Below are positions 29,754 through 36,267 of a DNA stretch of 36,267 bases, one piece after another (the stretch's first letter is position 1; the number at the start of each line of letters is the position of its first letter). The stretch spans positions 74,181 to 110,447 of the forward strand of contig JBNGIQ010007833.1 of NCBI GenBank assembly GCA_049999765.1. The letters run 5' to 3'. The notes under the pieces are model-generated. The model ran no database searches. It saw only the letters and a list, made by a program, of their open reading frames with translations, and was not told where the DNA came from. Made by a program: the position numbers and the translations under genes. The stretch is from Phaeoceros laevis (Eukaryota; Anthocerotophyta; Anthocerotopsida; Notothyladales).

Positions 29754-31831
29754 GGTTGGACTCCCTCTGGCTGGGGGTGCCGTTCCTACCGCCGGACACG
29801 CTCAGCACGAGGCCACAGTTGCATTTGCAGACTCCGTGTTCGGACTTCCCTGACTTCGGGGAAAACGAAGCGGCAAGGAAGGGCTACCGAACAAGAGGCC
29901 CCCGCCGCACACCGCAACTGGAGCCCTGGTTAACGTGCCACGCTGTAAGCACCTGGGCACCTGTGGGTCCTTGACTCGCGCAGAGGAGGGAGGAGGAGGA
30001 GCGGGTTTTTATTAGGTGGGACAAGTGCGCTGGTGCCACATTGCTGCGGTGAAGTAGGCTAATAAAAGTCAAGGCCCCGCTCGAGGGCCTACTACGGCAC
30101 CACGCCCGTTCTTGGTTTGCCGAGCGGGATTGTGCTTGTTGCGGTGTCCGTTCCTGTCGGTGCTGCTATGCTGCCGTGACATCAGAGGTCGGACCATGTT
30201 GTTGAAGATGTCTAAAGTTGGGGCGCAGGCGTTGCCAGCAGCATCAGGGATTCAGGGTACCCGGCGGGATTCGGCGCAAGCTTCGGGGATGTTGGCTTCA
30301 CTCGATCATAGATGGCCCTTCCAATTCTTCGCGTCCATCGATTTTTCTCGTCTTGAAAGATTGTCCTTGCGCTGTGCACCTGCTGACATTCTTTCGCATT
30401 GATTGCTTCCAACGAGAATGCCGCTTTCCACTCTTCGAGGAGTACTAGGCGCATTCCTCGCAGCCGTTTTTCTTCTCACTGGATGAACAAGATGCTTCAT
30501 CCTATTTCTTGATGTCCAACATTTATGCACGTGCTTCGATCTGGGAGGCAGCAAATTGAAGGAGGTGCGGGCCTGCCAAGAGATAGAAGTTGGGGGCATG
30601 GAAGAAGCCAGGCCATGGCCAGACCTGGTGGACTGGCATGGGTGGAGTGGTGCACATGTTTGTTGTCCCGGACAAGAAGCATCCTGAGAATGAGGGCATC
30701 TATAAATGCCAGGCAGGACCAGTTGATCCCCAAAATGAAGAAGGATATGTGCCCCACCTGCATTCATCGGTGCTGGACTTATCTGATGATGAGAAGGAAA
30801 CGGAAGTGTGTGACCACAGCGAGGAAGTTGGCCATCGCATATGCCCTGAATAAGACACCTGCGGGCACAACCAGTCGAGTTGTGAAAAATCATGCCAACT
30901 ATCATCTGCCGGGATGCAAGCCGCTTCCATGTCTTCCAAGGAGGGGAAGTGTTCATATGGGGATTGCTGGCCTTCCTGTGTGTTGCCACTAATGAGTTGG
31001 TCACTTGAAATGAAGGCACAAGGGTACATGAGCCGCAGTAGCTAGTATATGCTAGGTGCTCTCCTCGCTCCAGTCTGGCTTGCAACCAGATGATTAACTA
31101 CGATCGTGTGATATAATTTCAAGCAAGGGACCAGCCAGTGGCCTTCAACATGTTGATGGTCCGGAGCGTGAACTACTGGTGCCCTCCCCCATTTTCATGT
31201 TCCATCTGCTCTAAGATTGTTCTAGTTTGCATCGTCTTTCTTTTTGGAGCAGTTGCTCTGCACAGGTCATCAAAGGATGGCTTCACTTCAGCAGCCAAGC
31301 ACGCGTGACAGGTGATTGCCATGGCTCGCAGCTTAGGGTTTAGCGAGTTCGGGCTCAAAAACCAGCCTGGAGACATGTTTGTGATTTCCGCGTGCTTGCA
31401 GATCTAGGTGTCAAAGTAGATTCTACACAGACAGGGCATTGGCTTGGTGGGACTGCAGGCTTGAACCAATTGTTTTCTGCTGCAGGACCTTGGGTCCATT
31501 CATGCTACAACCGGCAGAGCTGGTTGTGGTGGTTTTTTAGGATTGGCAAATAGTCGCTGGCCAATATCTGTCAGGTCAGCCACATGTACAGAATCAGTTG
31601 CGACTTGCCTTGCTGGTCGATGAAGGCTTTGTTTGCTGTATAACAGGAATTGCATAGAAATTTCAAATTTATTGGTTGAAAAAACCTAACCTTAACCTCA
31701 TAGATAGATTTTTCTAGTGGATCTACCTATTGTCCGAACATCTCGGCCACATATTTCAACTCCTTGACATACAACTAGAACGTCCAAGCTTCTGGTTGCT
31801 TCCAGACGCCGGCTTCAAGGCTTTGGAGGCT
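29754..31831. other. intergenic region with no secure gene
   Basis: Upstream region of the coiled-coil gene and 3' flank of the TPD1-like gene. A plus-strand ATG frame at 30638-30853 (71 codons; VHMFVVPDKKHPENEG, then VLDLSDDEKETEVCD) has a protein-like composition but no recognised family. A 259-codon minus frame (30306-31085) starts at TTG and overlaps it. The rest is plain sequence. Confidence 0.5.
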
Positions 31832-33102
31832 CTAACAATATCCTGCTGATATTTCACCCTTTTGTTGGCACATTCCTCCTTGCTTAGGACGAGTGACAAA
31901 GTTTCCACCTCTCCCAATAGTGTCCGTGCCCAAAACTATATTGCACGGAAAAGTTGCCGAAGTAATTGCGAAATCGAGTTGTTCAAAAGCTTTGTATGTA
32001 AATACAAACCTATCACTGTACTCCAGCGCTTTCCCTTCCATTAGCAAACAGTCCTCTCTGACATGTCTCAAAGCCTTGCTGTCCACAAGGTCTAATCCAA
32101 GGCATGTCAAATGAATGTTGAAAGGAGCACATTTTTTAGCACGTTGAGGACATGCGTAGGTAAGAGTCACTTGATATTCTTTGTACTTCCTGTACTGGGA
32201 TACCAAACTTTGGTCTATCATCAATGTGTAGGCTGCATCACAATAGGGCCCACCTGCTAGATTTCTAGGTCCACATGGAAACTCTGTAGGCTGCATCACA
32301 ATAGGGCCCACCTGCTAAATTTCTAGGTTCACATGGAAACTCTGCTGATATGAGATTAAAGGGAATCTCAATCGCATGAGCAAAAATAGTCTTGTAAGAA
32401 AACTTCACCGTCTCCCCATGATACAATGGCGCACCATCTCTTAGTGTACAATACAACCCCGTAAACGTGAGAACATCTTGTGAGTATTCTTTGACTTTGT
32501 CTAGAAGGTCAGAGCAATCAAAACGAATCTCATAAGGTGCACACGCTCGGTTTTGATTTGGACAAGTGTTAGTAACATATATTGTTACCCTTGGATTTCC
32601 CGTTGGGTCATAAAATAGTGATCGGAATGTACGTACAACAATATGTCTTTTATCGCACTTGGCATATGGTACGTGAGCTGTCACAAAACCAGTGCTCAAT
32701 CAAAATCAAGTTTACATGTCATGCATTTAAAGGAAAGTACCTAAATTATCTTTTTTAAATGAAATAAAATAAAGGTATGTATCGTGCACCTACTCTTATT
32801 CAAAAGATTTTTTTTAGGCGTATGGCCTTTGGTGTCATTTCTCACCAAAAGTAGTGTATCCTCGATTCTCGTAGTATAGGTGGATTCTCGAGTTGCTATC
32901 ACAAAAAAAAGTCCATATGTATATAAGATATGACAATCGCATATTCTATGGTTCCCGTACATATAACGACAATTGCTACAATCCAAATGATGTTCAGAGT
33001 GTTTTGCAACAAACCTAGTGCTGAATTTTCGTGAACCAAACCACCATGTGTCAAAAAACATGTGATAACAAGCACTTCTAGCACCGTTACTAGTTGTAAC
33101 AT
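31832..33102 (-). pseudogene. secreted cysteine-rich protein with two TPD1-like domains, frame broken by duplication
   Basis: Exon 1 (33102-33015) encodes a signal peptide (MLQLVTVLEVLVITCFLTHG). The intron has GTTTGT and GTGACAG ends. Exon 2 starts at 32677 with AHVPYAKC. Two homologous units follow. The first runs from YVTNTCPNQNRACAPYEIRF through TGLYCTLRDGAPLYHGETVK to ISAEFPC. The second runs from VTLTYACPQRAKKCAPFNIH through REDCLLMEGKALEYSDRFVF to ITSATFPC. Their spacing matches the TPD1 family (NTC, C, I..C, DDCLVNDGxxLxPG, FxYxxxF, C), which are small secreted ligands of receptor kinases controlling anther or sporangium cell fate. A 58-bp tandem duplication between the units shifts the frame and gives a stop at 32267-32265; the second unit continues in another frame to the TAG at 31834. 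Either a recent pseudogene or a truncated one-domain product. Confidence 0.68.
32228..32343. repeat. 58-bp tandem duplication inside the TPD1-like gene
   Basis: Copies 32228-32285 and 32286-32343 match at 56 of 58 bases by eye. The length is not a multiple of three, so it breaks the frame. Each copy encodes EFPC-PRNLAGGPYCDAA. Confidence 0.95.
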
Positions 33103-33266
33103 CGAACACTTTCCTAATGCTTTGCCCTGCTGAATAACAAGTGCCGTTTCTCAAGACAGACAAATGCTATAAAGAGGAGCCTGGGAACACAAAAAATATG
33201 GACAGATGCTCATAAATAACAAATGAAGCAAATTTGAAATCAATTGATTATACCCAAACTCTTCTC

Positions 33267-33274
33267 CTTATATA
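33267..33274 (-). promoter_or_regulatory. TATA box of the TPD1-like gene
   Basis: TATATAAG on the minus strand, about 165 bp upstream of the ATG at 33102, giving a 5' UTR of roughly 135 bp. Confidence 0.6.
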
Positions 33275-34164
33275 GCCATTTACTCATGAGCAAAGGATCT
33301 AGAACACGTGTTGTCTCGGCTTGTGATGTTTGAAACCTAAAATTATAGATTAATGACACTTTATTGCTTGGGATATTTTATTTCTTAGATTATTGGAAGC
33401 CATGATTTGCCAGGACAATTATTTGCACATGATGTAGATCTTATATTCGAAAATTTTAGAAGCCGTGACTCTGCACATAGAACTTTAGCTAGCTTGTACA
33501 AACAAGCAAGGGCCTCCCTCATTAAGTAGAGCTAACTCTGAAACTTAGGGGCTGACCCTAAATGTAACCTCCTATATGAATTAATATTAATAATATTTCA
33601 CTAAAAAAAGGCCAGCTTGCACAAGTGCCACCTTGTAGCAGGCTTAGTGACACCAGGTTGTAATCATAAGTGAGATGTTTTGTTCATATTTGAAAGAGTA
33701 TATTGTCTAAGTTGCTTCATTGTTCATGAAAGAAACTCACATGTGCAACTTAGAATTGGAGCTCCCTCACGCCTGCGCGACCCGGCACCTTACTGCGGAG
33801 AGCTAATCGTCTCCCAGACCCCATTGTAACTTTAATCTAAGTTTAATCTGGGACTTTGCTAACTTGTATAACCGACACATAACCCCAGGTTGGGGTGCAG
33901 GGTCGAGAGCCTCTAGACTCTTCATTGTGGTACGCAAGTACCCCGTCTAGCAGTATGAATCCACCTTCCTTCATGGAACCTCGAAGACTAATCCCCAGAA
34001 TCTTGACATTGAAGAAATAGATCTTAGCCCATAAGATCGACCCCTCTGCCAGGCGGCATAAATCGCTGAGTGGTTCAAAGTTAAGTCAATGCACAAACTT
34101 GACAGCCCTACCTAGAGCTGCACTGCTGCTTCTAGGTAGATGTCATCTGCAGGACTCTACCAGT
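33275..34164. other. AT-rich intergenic region
   Basis: No gene recognised. A polyadenylation-like AATATTAATAATATTTC stretch lies near 33582-33598. Nothing else stands out. Confidence 0.5.
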
Positions 34165-35075
34165 CTACTGGGCATGTCCCTGTTGGGACGCTGGAGGCTC
34201 CAAGCTCAACACAATCTTGAGGTTCTGCAATTGCAACACAATGCTGGGAACTGTGGATGGTGCAACCGAAATATGTAGGGCTGGAGTTTCCGCTGCTGCC
34301 TGCTGCTGTGGCTCCCGTGCACCAATTTCTGTTACTGGCACTGGTCGCAAAGGCGACTGCCCGGAGCCAAGTCCTCCAAAGCCCGCAGGGCGTCGCTGAT
34401 CCGTGGATGGTGCTGGTGTCAAATAAGTCGGCCCTCTGGAAGGGGCTGCTTGAGGCGTAGCAGCTGCTTCTGCGCCGTTAGGAGCCGACTGCCTCAAGCT
34501 CCATGATTGCTGCTGCCCTGCAGCTGGCTGACCTGCAGAAGAAGGTCTTGAGACAGGAGGGAAGAGGCCTCCAGCTTGAGGTGACTGCGTAGCCCAATAG
34601 TAGCCTGTCGGAGAAGATGGCCGTCGCCACGCTTGGCAGACACTCGCAGGAGGTGTTGGTGCCGCTGTATGCATATGGGGTGACTCATGCCCACATATGG
34701 GTATGGAAGGGAACGGCTGATGCGCGGTTCCTAGAGTGGATGGGAGCGGCCACAACATGCCTGGTTGAAATCCAGCAGCACTGTCAATATCACGCCCACC
34801 TAGGCCTATAGCTAGTCTGGAGTGGTTGGAAAGAGCTCCTCTGACCAGATCTAACCCCGTTTGCTCTAGCACACCTGTTTGGTAATCTGCCCACCTCAGC
34901 TTCTCTGTGCTCCTCTCCTCATAGGCTCGCATGGCGGATATGGATGTCAAACATTTGTCGTAGCCGTCATCAAAGTTCTTGGTTTTTGTGTATGGCGTGA
35001 TCTTGCTACCACCACCAATACCAAATGGACTGGGTCTGGACAAAGATCTCAAGAAGGGAGTGGTACCTCCGGGGC
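34165..35075 (-). pseudogene. Nup98-like nucleoporin fragment
   Basis: The open frame runs from an acceptor-like CTTCCAG at 35076 to a TAG at 34165. It opens with SRPSPFGIGGGSKITPY, then SISAMRAYEERSTEKLRWAD followed by YQTG. This resembles the plant NUP98 signature (SISAMPAYxxKSxEELRxEDYQxGDK) that follows the first FG-repeat block. Downstream it is Pro/Gln/Ala rich with only one further FG (AGFGGLGSGQ), whereas Nup98 has many FG/GLFG repeats. The GLEBS motif, start codon, first FG block and the autoproteolytic C-terminal domain are absent. I found no matching upstream exon within 400 bp. Best read as a Nup98-derived gene fragment or decayed copy; a real exon of a diverged Nup98 gene is the alternative. 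Confidence 0.55.
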
Positions 35076-36267
35076 CTGGAAGTAGTACCCATCATTAGAA
35101 CATGTCACAAGAGAGGGAGTCCCCATGGCCAGCTGCTTTATAAAAACAAACGGTGGTTGCCCGTTGCAGTACGACAGACTTCAGAGCTCCAAGGCAAACA
35201 GAGAGTCAAACTCCCTGTTCCAAGGCAGCGCCCAAGGTTTGCGACCTATTCATACCACTTTCTTGTGTGATTCATCTCAAGCAAATTACACAGCAAATTG
35301 TGTTACCACATATCGCTAACGATGAAAGCTTACAAACACACCTACGAAGAAACAGCATCCTAAACAATTGCAGCAGGACAAGCAAACAAATCGAGCCAGG
35401 AGAGATTTGCACCTTTTGCATGAGAGGAAACTGGTTGACCACTCTGGGGCATCAAGCTACCATTTATCAGGGCCCTGCGAGGCGAGAAAGTTATGACATC
35501 CGCCGAAAACACAAGTGAGGTAACCGCCAAGCAACACCAAATTACGAACTCCACTCGACAGCGACGCACCAAGGAAATAACAGAGGTCGTCATTTCTTCT
35601 CAGTAAAGTGGTGTGATGAATCACGTCGATTGCAAACGTTGCCACAAAATTGTTCAGAAAAGACTCCATCGAATCACACTAACTGCTCCTAGAATAATTT
35701 TGTTGGTCAGGACTCAAGACAGGATGCCGAACCTTTGTTTTTGGGCAGACGTCCAAAATTTTTCCTCTCATCGTACATCGTCCTTGTATATGCTGTGATC
35801 GTTGTCCATGTCTACAATGTCAGGGACATAGGGCATTGCTGAACATGGGAGCTGAAGGTGGACTGGAGATTAGTATACATGCACTGGGCTGGTAAGAATA
35901 CGCGTCTCGTAAAGAGTGAGAATGTATTGCAGTTCGGAAGATACAGGCCGTGCTGGTTGTAGCCCTTTATTATTTATCAGAAGAGGCCAGTAGGAGAGTA
36001 ATCACCGGGTGTCGTGGTCACAAAAGAGAAGGTGAGGTAGAAAGCGAACGAGCGCTGCGATTATCAAGAAGGAGGCGAAAACTAGCAGTTTCGATGAGGT
36101 CTTTCTGAACGATTTTGAAGAGTGTCTGTACGGCTGCGAAGTCGACCAACTTGGTTGTCCATGCAGCTCCGACAGCGGTCCCTGAACTATGCCCACAGCG
36201 AAGGCTGAAGCTTCTTTTCCTCGCTTTGCAGTTCATTGGCTTTCAGGCGGGACTCAACAAATTGGTG
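35076..36267. other. right end of window, no secure gene
   Basis: A TATAAAG on the minus strand lies near 35140. A minus 70-codon ATG frame (35457-35669) with a hydrophobic stretch (NLVLLGGYLTCVFGG) is not recognised. At the very edge the minus strand reads HQFVESRLKANELQSEEKKL then QPSLWA and TAG (36267-36187), which could be the 3' end of a gene to the right. Evidence for either is weak. Confidence 0.4.
36187..36267 (-). CDS. possible 3' end of a gene continuing to the right
   Basis: 27 codons open to the window edge, ending in TAG at 36189-36187. The charged helical composition (ESRLKANELQSEEKKL) looks protein-like. It is too short to assign. Confidence 0.2.
   Translation of the reverse strand, partial: HQFVESRLKANELQSEEKKLQPSLWA

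Noticed and set aside
30306-31085. 259-codon minus-strand frame
   Set aside because: Starts at TTG, has no ATG for the first stretch, Cys/His/Pro/Ser-rich without order, and no recognisable family. Not supported as a gene.
1-36267. tRNA or rRNA genes
   Set aside because: No cloverleaf with A and B boxes or rRNA-like stretch was recognised by eye on either strand; a tRNAscan run would be decisive.

Overview
The window is nuclear DNA from a land plant. Genes carry many short GT-AG introns (about 70-260 bp), several encoded proteins have plastid-type N-termini, and the intergenic space holds plant-type Copia, Gypsy and TIR elements. The short introns and the gene set (polyphenol oxidase, ISE2-like helicase, two-domain TPD1-like protein) suggest an early-diverging lineage, perhaps a lycophyte such as Selaginella, or a moss. 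This placement is inference. Three runs of N mark assembly gaps.

Left part (1-13,300), host genes. A polyphenol oxidase gene runs off the left edge on the minus strand. A nine-exon FAD-dependent oxidoreductase (plus strand, 437 aa) and a fourteen-exon ISE2-type chloroplast DExH helicase (minus strand, 906 aa) converge. The helicase lacks a central block that I recall in the Arabidopsis protein. After a gene-poor stretch comes an intronless, strongly divergent TATA-binding-protein-like gene with a clear TATA box.

Middle part (14,370-27,220), a nested transposon block. It holds a Copia Gag fragment (minus), a 75-bp minisatellite spanning a gap, a decayed Copia element (plus; Gag, PR, INT, RT, RNH, 3' LTR) with an antisense ORF in its 3' region, and a decayed Gypsy element (minus). 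The Gypsy element carries two RNase H domains, as in the Tat lineage. Its gag is split by a 1.19-kb TIR transposon with a clear target-site duplication.

Right part (27,370-36,267). A single-exon 791-aa coiled-coil protein resembles the chloroplast starch-initiation factor MRC/PII1. Next is a secreted cysteine-rich gene with two TPD1-like domains whose frame is broken by a 58-bp tandem duplication. A Nup98-like fragment follows, and there may be the 3' end of a gene leaving the right edge.

The host genes do not form one pathway. Several products are probably plastid-located (polyphenol oxidase, ISE2, the coiled-coil protein, perhaps the oxidoreductase), but nothing shows they are co-regulated.
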